Below are positions 37,450-44,657 of a DNA stretch of 64,000 nt, piece after piece. The notes below the pieces were generated by a model. The model was not told the DNA's origin. It made no database searches and saw only the letters and a list, made by a program, of their open reading frames with translations. A program made the translations under genes and the position numbers. Source of the stretch: Bradyrhizobium sp. 138 (GTDB lineage: Bacteria > Pseudomonadota > Alphaproteobacteria > Rhizobiales > Xanthobacteraceae); assembly GCF_023074075.1 (NCBI RefSeq), contig NZ_JADPKT010000084.1:248001-312000 (forward strand). The letters run 5' to 3'. Position 1 is the first letter of the stretch, and every line of letters starts with the position of its first letter.

Positions 37450-37567
37450 CGTCATTGCGAGCGCAGCGACTTGTCCGCCGAAGCCTTGGCGAAGGCGGAA
37501 GCAATCCAGAATCCCTCCGCGGAAGGACTCTGGATTGCTTCGTCGCAAGGGCTCCTCGCAATGACGG
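37450..37567. repeat. Palindromic intergenic repeat, family D
   Basis: CGTCATTGCGAG (37450) pairs with CTCGCAATGACG (ends 37566), and GCAATCCAGA pairs with TCTGGATTGC inside. This nested form is a common intergenic element in Bradyrhizobium and relatives. Confidence 0.75.
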
Positions 37568-37599
37568 CTGAGAGAGCGCAGCGCCATACTCCGCCCTCG

Positions 37600-37676
37600 T
37601 GCCCCGGACGCAGCGCAGCGCCCCGGCGATGCGAAGCATCGTCCGGTGCGTCGCGGCTTGTCCGGGACACGCGCGT
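37600..37676. repeat. Palindromic intergenic repeat, family E, imperfect
   Basis: GTGCCCCGGACGC near 37601 is answered by TTGTCCGGGACACG near 37660, with a small inner hairpin GATGCGAAGCATC. Together with the preceding elements it fills the interval 36422-37817, where I find no gene. Confidence 0.5.
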
Positions 37677-37817
37677 CCCGGCCGGCGTCTCCCAAAATTG
37701 TGCGATGCGGATCGTTTACCAATCCCAGGAGGACGCAATTTCCATCTCGCGGTTTGCTTACGGGTGTAGTACTTTCGTCTCAAGCGGGCCCGGTTAACGG
37801 GCGGCAGGGGGAGGCTG

Positions 37818-38237
37818 ATGAGGCGTGCGGGGCTGTTTGGCGTACCGCGGGTACGGCCATGGTCGTGGCAGGCGTTTCTGCTCGGATGCGTCGGTGTCGC
37901 AGTGTCGGCCATGCTTCAGGGCATCTGCGTCGTGCTCGGCGCAAAACTCTATTTTGCAGCGTTCCTGCCCAGCCTGTTCGTGCTCGGCCTGATAGCGGGC
38001 GCGCCGGCAGCGGGATTCGCCGCGCTGTTCACCATTCCGCTGGTGTGGTGGGCGTTCATTCCGCCCTTTTTCGAGTTCAGCCCCCTCTCCAGCGCGAATA
38101 CCGATTCCATCAATTTGTTCTGCCTGCTCGCCGTGCTGCTGATCGGCCTCGCCGATCTCTGCCGCGAGACGATGCGGATCATCAGTCGCGGCGAGCTGAA
38201 GCCCCCAGGCGAGAGCGCGGCAACGAATCCGCAATAA
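37818..38237 (+). CDS. Small multi-span membrane protein, DUF4118-like
   Basis: The 139-residue protein starts at ATG 37818 after GGGGGAGG. About four hydrophobic segments (FLLGCVGVAVSAMLQGICVV, FLPSLFVLGLIAGAPAAGFA, FTIPLVWWAFIPPFF, LFCLLAVLLIGLADL) resemble the KdpD-type four-helix sensor domain DUF4118, here without a kinase. The C-terminus is a short polar tail. It may be a relic or a free sensor-like domain. Function unknown. Confidence 0.75.
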   Translation: MRRAGLFGVPRVRPWSWQAFLLGCVGVAVSAMLQGICVVLGAKLYFAAFLPSLFVLGLIAGAPAAGFAALFTIPLVWWAFIPPFFEFSPLSSANTDSINLFCLLAVLLIGLADLCRETMRIISRGELKPPGESAATNPQ

Positions 38238-38387
38238 ATCGCTCTCGAAATCGCTCTTGCACGACGTCACGCGTTGCCTGCGCGCAACAGTCCGGCAACC
38301 ATCCGCGCGCTTGCCGGGCGCCGCTAACTTTTCGAAAAAGATTTGGCCGCAGTTTCTCCCGCGGGAATGACGAGGGAGTTTTCGGAC

Positions 38388-38597
38388 ATGAACGGCCAAA
38401 TCAATGGTCAGGCCATCCTGGAGAACGTGCGACGCTATCGCGGCATCGCATCGCTCTATCGCCAGACCGCTGCATTCCGCCCGGGCCAGAGCTGGTCGCT
38501 GCTGGAGCAGGCGCGGGATTGGGAAGCGCGGGCGCTGTCGGAGCTGGAAGCCTATTTCGCCTTGCGCGCGGACCACGCGGCTCCACTCGCGGCCTGA
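38388..38597 (+). CDS. Small ENVRRYR-type protein, paralogue 1
   Basis: The 69-residue protein starts at ATG 38388 (GAGGGAG about 10 bases upstream); an ATG at 38367 lacks spacing. The core ENVRRYRGIASLYRQTAAFR and ELEAYF are shared with the protein encoded at 51912 (ENVRRYRALASLCRQQAAYR, ELKAHF). It is helical, soluble and of unknown function. It ends 14 bases before the convergent methyltransferase gene. Confidence 0.75.
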   Translation: MNGQINGQAILENVRRYRGIASLYRQTAAFRPGQSWSLLEQARDWEARALSELEAYFALRADHAAPLAA

Positions 38598-38611
38598 TCG
38601 TTAACCATCGC

Positions 38612-39844
38612 TCACGATATGATCGTGAGATCGGGCGCGGGCACCACGAATTGTCCGCCCCAGGCGCGAATTTCCGACAGCTGGACGATGATTTCGTCTC
38701 TCAGATTCCAGGGCAGGATGAAGACGTAATCGGGTCTGCCCGCGATCAGGGCGGCGGGATCGCGGATCGGCAGATGCGTTCCCGGCAGCAGCAGGCCCTG
38801 CTTGTGCGGATTGCGGTCCACGGTGAACGCAATCAGCTCGCGCGTGACGCTGCAATAATTGAGCAGCGTGTTGCCTTTCGCGGGTGCGCCATAGGCCAGC
38901 ACCGTCTTGCCCGCGCGCCGCGCCGCGACGAGGAAGTCGCGGATCGTCTCGCGCTTGGCCGCCACCTTCGCCTGAAAATCACGGTAGGTCGCGGGCTGGC
39001 CGAGCCCCGCGACAGCCTCGCGCTGACGCAATCTCTCGAGTGCAAGCGAGGCGCCGTGAGATGCCGCTTCGCTGCAGACATGCAGGCGCAGCGAGCCGCC
39101 ATGGGTCGGCAATTCCTCGACGTCGAAGACGCGCAAGGCATGCGCGCGAAACACCGTCTCGAGGGTCGCGAGCGAGAAGTACGACAGATGCTCGTGATAG
39201 ATCGTGTCGAACTGGATGCCTTCGATCAGATGCAACAGATGCGGAAGCTCCAGCGTCGCGCGTCCGGTCTCGGGCAGCAGAATGCGCAGGCCCGCGACGA
39301 AATCGTTGATGTCAGGGACGTGCGGCAGCACGTTGTTGGCGACAATCAGCGCGGGCCTGTGGCCTTCGGCGCGGAGCGCAGTCGCGACATCGCGGCCGAA
39401 ATAGCAGGTCCGGGTCGGGATGCCCTTGGCGATGGCGGCTGCCGCCGGACCGCTGGCCGGCTCGATGCCGAGCGCGGGGATGCCGGCGCGCTGAAAATAC
39501 TGCAGCAGATAGCCGTCATTGCTGGCGATCTCGATCACCTCGGACGCTGCACCGAGCTTGGCGCGGGCGATCATGTCTGCGGCATAGCTCTCCGCATGAC
39601 GCAGCCAGCTCTCGGAATAGGACGAATAGTAGAGATACTGGCCGAAAATGTTCGCCGCAGGCTCGAATTGCGGCAACTGGACCAGCCCGCAGGTACCGCA
39701 CGCGCGGGCATGCAGCGGATAGGTCGGCTCGGTCGCGTCAACCCGCTCCGGCGGCACAAAGGAATTCGCCAGAGGCGACGGGCCGAGATCGACGAAGGTC
39801 TCGTCGAGCTCCCGCGCGCAAAAGCGGCAGCGATGCCTGTCCAT
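38612..39844 (-). CDS. Nucleotide-sugar C-methyltransferase, TylCIII/NovU type
   Basis: The 410-residue enzyme has three parts: an N-terminal zinc-binding segment (CRFCARELDE and RACGTCGLVQL), a SAM-binding domain with VIEIASNDGYLLQYF and ALGIEPASG, and a C-terminal domain with the putative active site EHLSYFSLATLE and AYGAPAKGNTLLNY. The family transfers methyl to C-3 (sometimes C-5) of NDP-4-keto-6-deoxyhexoses to make branched sugars. Divergent neighbours at 39997 and 40518 encode a 3,5-epimerase-like and an NAD-dependent reductase/epimerase, completing a short pathway. Confidence 0.87.
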   Translation of the reverse strand: MDRHRCRFCARELDETFVDLGPSPLANSFVPPERVDATEPTYPLHARACGTCGLVQLPQFEPAANIFGQYLYYSSYSESWLRHAESYAADMIARAKLGAASEVIEIASNDGYLLQYFQRAGIPALGIEPASGPAAAAIAKGIPTRTCYFGRDVATALRAEGHRPALIVANNVLPHVPDINDFVAGLRILLPETGRATLELPHLLHLIEGIQFDTIYHEHLSYFSLATLETVFRAHALRVFDVEELPTHGGSLRLHVCSEAASHGASLALERLRQREAVAGLGQPATYRDFQAKVAAKRETIRDFLVAARRAGKTVLAYGAPAKGNTLLNYCSVTRELIAFTVDRNPHKQGLLLPGTHLPIRDPAALIAGRPDYVFILPWNLRDEIIVQLSEIRAWGGQFVVPAPDLTIIS

Positions 39845-39996
39845 GAATGGGTCGTCCCGTTGTGCCGTCGTGCCGCGGCTGTTAGTGAATTCTCACAAGC
39901 CACGGAAATTCCGACAACGTTGCCCATGATGCAACGGAAAAGGCGTGTGAGTGAACGGATGTTCGCAACAGCGGCGTCGCGGCGCGGAGGCCCGGC

Positions 39997-40521
39997 ATGA
40001 AGTTCACGGCATTGGCTCTGCCGGGCGTGGTCGAAATCGGCATCGAGCCGGAGCTTGATGCGCGCGGATTCTTCGCCCGGCTGTTCGACACTGAGGCGTT
40101 CGCGGCGCAGGGCCTGCCGACGCATTTCGCGCAAGCCAGCCTGTCCCGCAACGAACGCGCCGGCACCCTGCGCGGCCTGCATCATCAGGCCAGCCGGCCG
40201 GAGGCCAAGCTGGTGCGCTGCGTTGCCGGCCGCGCCTTCGACGTGATCGTCGATTTGCGCCGATCGCTGCCGAGCTATGGACAATGGTGCTCGGTCGAGC
40301 TCTCCGCCAACAGGCACAATGCCGTGTTCATCCCCGCCGGATGCGCGCACGGCTTCCAGACGCTCGCGGGTGGCACCGAGCTGATGTATTGCATCGACGT
40401 GCCCTATGACGCGCAAGGCGCTTCCGGCATTCGCTGGGACGATCCCTCGCTCGCGATCCCCTGGCCGCTGCCTGATCCGATCCTGTCCGCGCGCGACCGC
40501 GCGCTGCCGTATCTTCCATGA
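39997..40521 (+). CDS. RmlC-like dTDP-4-dehydrorhamnose 3,5-epimerase family protein
   Basis: The 174-residue cupin starts at ATG 39997 (GGAGG nine bases upstream). Conserved residues are ARGFFARLFD, the basic His in TLRGLHHQ, FDVIVDLRRSLPSYGQW, FIPAGCAHGFQTL and the Tyr in ELMYCIDVPYD. It would epimerise a 4-keto sugar nucleotide. The start of the next gene overlaps its stop by four bases. Confidence 0.87.
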   Translation: MKFTALALPGVVEIGIEPELDARGFFARLFDTEAFAAQGLPTHFAQASLSRNERAGTLRGLHHQASRPEAKLVRCVAGRAFDVIVDLRRSLPSYGQWCSVELSANRHNAVFIPAGCAHGFQTLAGGTELMYCIDVPYDAQGASGIRWDDPSLAIPWPLPDPILSARDRALPYLP

Positions 40522-41414
40522 AACGGGTGCTGGTCACAGGCGCGTCCGGATTCCTCGGCCATGCGCTGTTGCCCGCGCTGGTCGCTCGCGGCTTCGAGGT
40601 CCATGGCATCGCGCGCTCGGCTCAATCGGCGACGTCAGGCGTGACGTGGCACGCGGCCGATCTCCTCACCGAAGCCGGCCGCAGGCAGGCGCTGTCCGCA
40701 GCGCGCCCGACGCACCTGATTCATCTCGCCTGGGAAGCCCGGCCGGGCCGCTATCGCGAGGATCCCGTCAATCGGCTCTGGGCGGAGGCCAGCATCGATC
40801 TACTCACGCGCGCGAGGGCTGGCGGCACCGGCCGGATCCTCGGCATCGGAAGCTGCCTCGAATACGGATCGCAGAGCGGCCCATGTGAGGAACGCACCAG
40901 CCCATGCCGTCCCACCACACTGTACGGACAAGCCAAGCTCGCTACGGCAGAGGCCTATATCGCGGCAGGCGCCAGCTGGGGCCGCGTGTTCGTTCCGTTC
41001 GGCCCGCACGAGCCCGAGGCGCGTCTCATCCCCTCTCTGATCCGCAGCCTGCGCGCGCGACAGAACTTCGACTGTTCACACGGTGGGCAGCTGCGCGATT
41101 TCGTCTATGTCGACGACCTCGCGCAGATGATCGCCGCCGTGCTCGACAGCGAGCTCTCCGGCGTCGTCAATCTCGCCAGCGGCGACGTGCGTAGCCTGCG
41201 CAGCGTGGTCGAGCATGTCGCGGGTCTGCTCAAAGCACGCCACCTGGTCAGGTTCGGCGCGATCGCCGCCACGGGCGTCGACGCCGAGACGATCCTCGCC
41301 GCTGACGTCCGCCGCCTCCGTGAGCTGACCGCAGGCATGCCAGTCATCGGATTCGAGGAGGGCGCCGCCCGCGGCCTTGCGTGGTGGATCGAGCGTCTGT
41401 CGGGGAGGGTGTGA
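40518..41414 (+). CDS. NAD-dependent sugar-nucleotide epimerase or 4-ketoreductase
   Basis: The 298-residue short-chain enzyme has a Rossmann motif VTGASGFLGHALLPAL at residues 5-20 and ends with a helix after RGLAWWIERL. The SYK-type triad is present as LGIGSCLEYGS and the YxxxK of TLYGQAKLA. It is coupled to the epimerase gene by ATGA. With the methyltransferase and 3,5-epimerase it likely reduces the branched keto-sugar to the final deoxysugar; the product might decorate a glycan or polysaccharide. No glycosyltransferase is adjacent. Confidence 0.87.
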   Translation: MKRVLVTGASGFLGHALLPALVARGFEVHGIARSAQSATSGVTWHAADLLTEAGRRQALSAARPTHLIHLAWEARPGRYREDPVNRLWAEASIDLLTRARAGGTGRILGIGSCLEYGSQSGPCEERTSPCRPTTLYGQAKLATAEAYIAAGASWGRVFVPFGPHEPEARLIPSLIRSLRARQNFDCSHGGQLRDFVYVDDLAQMIAAVLDSELSGVVNLASGDVRSLRSVVEHVAGLLKARHLVRFGAIAATGVDAETILAADVRRLRELTAGMPVIGFEEGAARGLAWWIERLSGRV

Positions 41415-41512
41415 GATGCAGTCCCCCCGTGGCAATTACGGAGTTGTCTCGCCGCCCGCCTGTGCTAGCAACGAGCCCGTCGGAATCTCCTTCACGCCGG
41501 CCGGGGCAAGCG

Positions 41513-41605
41513 ATGACCACGTTCAACCGCATCTTCACGACCGAGCGTCTGCTCCAGATCATCCTGATCCTGGCGGCGACCATCGCCATGAAGCTGATGA
41601 GCTGA
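41513..41605 (+). CDS. Candidate 30-residue single-span membrane peptide
   Basis: An ATG at 41513 opens a 30-residue frame ending at TGA 41603-41605, with GGGGCAAG upstream. The peptide has a polar start (TTFNRIFTTERL) and one hydrophobic span (LQIILILAATIAM). It lies between the sugar cassette and the convergent cbbR. Single-span peptides of this size are often real but missed. The ribosome site is moderate. Confidence 0.4.
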   Translation: MTTFNRIFTTERLLQIILILAATIAMKLMS

Positions 41606-41616
41606 GCGCGGGCGGA

Positions 41617-42594
41617 TCATCGTCCGCCGAGTTCGGGCACGTCGGGCAGATAGTTCGAGCCTTCCGACCCCAGAAAATCGAACATCGCCTGCGCCGGTGG
41701 CAGCAGCACCTTGTCGCTGCGGCGGATCACGTACCATTGCCGCACGATCGGCAGGCCCGCGACGTCGAGCACGATGAGCCGGCCTTCGGTGAGTTCATGC
41801 GCCACCGTGTGGGCCGAGATGAAGGCGATGCCGAGCCCGGCGATCACAGCCTGCTTGATGGTCTCGTTGCTGCTCATCTCCATGCCGATGATCGGCTCGA
41901 GATCGGACCTCTGGAACATGCCCTCCATCAGCGTCCTTGTGCCCGAGCCGGGCTCGCGGGTGAGGAAGGTCTCGTGCACGAGATCGGTCAGGTTGAGGCC
42001 GGAATCCTTCTCCAGCCAGTGCCCCTTGCGCGCGACGATGATGTGCGGATTGCGCCCGAGCTGACGGACGTCGACGGTGACGTCGGCCGGTGGCCGACCC
42101 ATCACCGCGAAATCGAGGTCGTAGCCGTGCATGGCCTCGCGGATCTCCTCGCGATTGCCGATGGTCAGCTTGATCTCGATCTTGGGATAGCGCTTGGAGA
42201 ACGCCGCGATCGCGTGCGGCACGAAATATTTGGCGGTCGAGACCGCGCCGAGATGCACGGTGCCGCCGGTCCGCCCCGCGAGCAGGTCGAGTGCGCCCTG
42301 GCAGTCCATGATGGCGGCTTCGACCCGTTCGGCCAGCGCCAGCACCTCCTTGCCGGCCTCCGTCAGCAACATCCCATCGCCGGTCCGCTGCACCAGCGGC
42401 AGGCCGGCGAGGTCCTGAAGCTGCCGGAGCTGCTGGGTCACCGCGGGCTGGGTCAGGCCGAGATGGCCGGACGCCGCCGTCACGCTGCCCTTGGCCGAGA
42501 GCGCCGCGAGCGAGCGCAGCTGCCGGATCGTCAGATGCCGGAGCTGGGCCGCCGCATGGCCGGGGCCATTATAAGAAAATTCTTTGAGGCTCAT
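41617..42594 (-). CDS. cbbR: LysR-type regulator of the Calvin operon
   Basis: The 325-residue regulator has a winged helix near residues 18-78 (TIRQLRSLAALSAKGSV, LGLTQPAVTQQLRQLQ) and an effector domain (GTVHLGAVSTAKYFVP, LDFAVMGRPP, GLGIAFISAHTVAHEL). CbbR activates divergently transcribed cbb genes in response to metabolites such as NADPH or RuBP-linked intermediates. It is divergent from cbbF with 91 to 121 bases between the starts. The N-terminal ~17 residues ahead of the helix-turn-helix are longer than usual, and the ribosome site of ATG 42594 is weak. Confidence 0.93.
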   Translation of the reverse strand: MSLKEFSYNGPGHAAAQLRHLTIRQLRSLAALSAKGSVTAASGHLGLTQPAVTQQLRQLQDLAGLPLVQRTGDGMLLTEAGKEVLALAERVEAAIMDCQGALDLLAGRTGGTVHLGAVSTAKYFVPHAIAAFSKRYPKIEIKLTIGNREEIREAMHGYDLDFAVMGRPPADVTVDVRQLGRNPHIIVARKGHWLEKDSGLNLTDLVHETFLTREPGSGTRTLMEGMFQRSDLEPIIGMEMSSNETIKQAVIAGLGIAFISAHTVAHELTEGRLIVLDVAGLPIVRQWYVIRRSDKVLLPPAQAMFDFLGSEGSNYLPDVPELGGR

Positions 42595-42617
42595 TATGAA
42601 TAGAAATTTTCCTTATT
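42571..42617. promoter_or_regulatory. Candidate CbbR operator pair in the cbbR-cbbF region
   Basis: ATAAGAAAATTCTTT (42571-42585) and, on the opposite strand, AATAAGGAAAATTTCTATT (42617-42599) share the pattern ATAAG(G)AAAATT(T)CTWT and flank the cbbR start. LysR sites are AT-rich dyads in such spacers; this pair is the only AT-rich dyad set here. Site 1 lies just inside the cbbR reading frame. Confidence 0.5.
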
Positions 42618-42715
42618 AAGCCGCCCCTGTCAATCTCCTGATGCCGGGACTGACCGCACCGACCTCCAGCGGGGAGGGAAACAGGATGCGGCGCCGGCCA
42701 AGGGGATGGACGCAG

Positions 42716-43753
42716 ATGACCGGGCAACTCAGGCTGGACGACCACCTTCAACGGTATTCAGAGACCGCGCCCCATGCGCTCGCCGTGGCGGACGCCGTCG
42801 ATGCCATCGCGGCGGCGGCCATTGAGATCGCCGATCTCATCGCCAGCGGCGATCTCGCCGACGCCTCCGGCCTGACGACCGGGCGCAACAGCGACGGCGA
42901 CCTGCAGCGCGATCTCGACGTGCAGGCGGATGCGATCCTGCGCCGTTGCCTCAGCAAGCTGCCGATCGCGGCGCTCGCCTCGGAAGAGATGCGCGAGCCC
43001 CAGATCGGCGACCGCGACGGCCGCATCTGCGTCGCGATCGATCCGCTCGACGGCTCCTCCAACATCGACATCAACATGACGGTCGGCACGATCTTCTCGA
43101 TCCTGCCCGCCCCGGACGATCTCGGGCTCGCCTTTCATCAGCGCGGTTCGGCGCAGCTTGCGGCGGGCTTCGTCACCTACGGGCCGCAGACCTCGCTGGT
43201 GCTGACGCTCGGCGAAGGCGTCGACATCTTCACGCTCGACCGCAAGGCGGGCTGCTTCCGTCTCGCGCGCAGCGGCGCGCAGATCGCCGAGGCTTGCGAG
43301 GAGTTCGCGATCAACGCGTCGAACCGCCGGCACTGGGATTCGCCGGTGCGCGCCTTCATCGACGAATGCCTCGCCGGCGTCGAAGGGCCCGCCAACCACG
43401 ATTTCAACATGCGCTGGATCGGCTCGCTGGTCGCCGAGGCCTATCGCATCCTCACCCGCGGCGGCGTCTTCCTCTACCCTTCCGACGCGCGTCCCGGCTA
43501 CGGCGACGGCCGTCTGCGCCTGACCTACGAAGCGCACCCGATGGCCATGATCATCGAGCAGGCCGGCGGCTCCGCCACCACGGGGCGCGAACGCATCCTC
43601 GACCTCTCGGCGCTGAGCCTGCATCAGCGCGTGCCGCTGATCATGGGCTCGAGCAACGAGGTGCGGCGCGTCGAGGAGCTGCATTGCGATCCGCTGCTGG
43701 TTGCCAGCGTCTCGGCGCCGCTGTTCGCGCGGCGTGGATTCTTCCGGCTCTGA
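42716..43753 (+). CDS. cbbF: Fructose-1,6-bisphosphatase class I, Calvin cycle
   Basis: The 345-residue enzyme (from ATG 42716; an ATG at 42686 with a good GGAGG would give 355) hydrolyses fructose 1,6- and probably sedoheptulose 1,7-bisphosphate. Metal ligands are visible in IAIDPLDGSSNIDINMTVGT (DPLDGSS), with the upstream Glu in LASEEMREP. The substrate loops INASNRRHW, NMRWIGSLVAEAYRI and RLRLTYEAHPMAMIIEQAGG follow. It is the first gene of the cbb operon. Confidence 0.93.
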   Translation: MTGQLRLDDHLQRYSETAPHALAVADAVDAIAAAAIEIADLIASGDLADASGLTTGRNSDGDLQRDLDVQADAILRRCLSKLPIAALASEEMREPQIGDRDGRICVAIDPLDGSSNIDINMTVGTIFSILPAPDDLGLAFHQRGSAQLAAGFVTYGPQTSLVLTLGEGVDIFTLDRKAGCFRLARSGAQIAEACEEFAINASNRRHWDSPVRAFIDECLAGVEGPANHDFNMRWIGSLVAEAYRILTRGGVFLYPSDARPGYGDGRLRLTYEAHPMAMIIEQAGGSATTGRERILDLSALSLHQRVPLIMGSSNEVRRVEELHCDPLLVASVSAPLFARRGFFRL

Positions 43754-43765
43754 GCGAGGCGTCCC

Positions 43766-44641
43766 ATGTCCAGGAAGCATCCGATCATCTCCATCACCGG
43801 CTCCTCCGGCGCCGGCACCACCTCGGTCAAGAAGACGTTCGAGCAGATCTTCTTCCGCGAGAAGGTCAACGCCGCCTATATCGAAGGTGACGCCTTCCAT
43901 CGCTACGATCGCGCCGAGATGCGGGCGCAGATGGCGAAGGAGGCCGATCGCGGCAACAAGCATTTCAGCCATTTCAGCCCCGAGACCAACCTGTTCGAGG
44001 AGCTCGAGCGCGCGTTCCGCGACTATGGCGAGACCGGCACGGCGGTGACGCGGCACTATGTCCACGACGCCGAGGAATCGGCGCTGCACGGCGCTGCGCC
44101 CGGCACCTTCACCGATTGGGAGAAGCTGCCGGAGAACTCGGACCTATTGTTCTACGAGGGCCTGCACGGCGCAGTGGTCACCGACAAGGTCAACGTCGCG
44201 CGCTATGCCGACCTCAAGATCGGCGTCGTGCCGGTCATCAATCTCGAATGGATCCAGAAGCTGCACCGCGATCGCAGCGCGCGCGGCTATTCGACCGAGG
44301 CGGTCACCGACACCATCCTGCGGCGCATGCCGGATTACATCCACTACATCTGCCCGCAATTCACCGAGACCGACATCAACTTCCAGCGCGTGCCGACGGT
44401 CGATACCTCCAATCCGTTCATCGCCCGCTGGATCCCGACGCCGGACGAATCGATGGTGGTGATCCGCTTCAAGAATCCGCGGGGCATCGACTTCCCCTAT
44501 CTGCTCTCGATGCTGCCGCAGAGCTGGATGTCCCGCGCCAACTCGATCGTCTGCCCCGGCGCCAAGCTCGATCTGGCGATGCAGCTGATCCTGACGCCGC
44601 TGATCATGCAGCTGATCGAGCGCAAGCGCAGCCTGAAGTGA
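43766..44641 (+). CDS. cbbP: Phosphoribulokinase
   Basis: The 291-residue kinase makes ribulose 1,5-bisphosphate, the RuBisCO substrate. It has the P-loop GSSGAGTTSVK (residues 10-20), EGDAFHRYDRAEM, the HFSPETNLFEELE region and FYEGLHGAVV, as in the class I (octameric, bacterial) enzyme that is NADH-activated. It lies 12 bases after cbbF. Confidence 0.95.
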   Translation: MSRKHPIISITGSSGAGTTSVKKTFEQIFFREKVNAAYIEGDAFHRYDRAEMRAQMAKEADRGNKHFSHFSPETNLFEELERAFRDYGETGTAVTRHYVHDAEESALHGAAPGTFTDWEKLPENSDLLFYEGLHGAVVTDKVNVARYADLKIGVVPVINLEWIQKLHRDRSARGYSTEAVTDTILRRMPDYIHYICPQFTETDINFQRVPTVDTSNPFIARWIPTPDESMVVIRFKNPRGIDFPYLLSMLPQSWMSRANSIVCPGAKLDLAMQLILTPLIMQLIERKRSLK

Positions 44642-44657
44642 ACAGGGAGAGACAAAG

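Noticed and set aside
37646..40000. 784-codon plus-strand frame running through repeats and antisense to the methyltransferase
   Set aside because: It crosses palindromic elements and real genes in other frames; low-complexity Arg-rich product.
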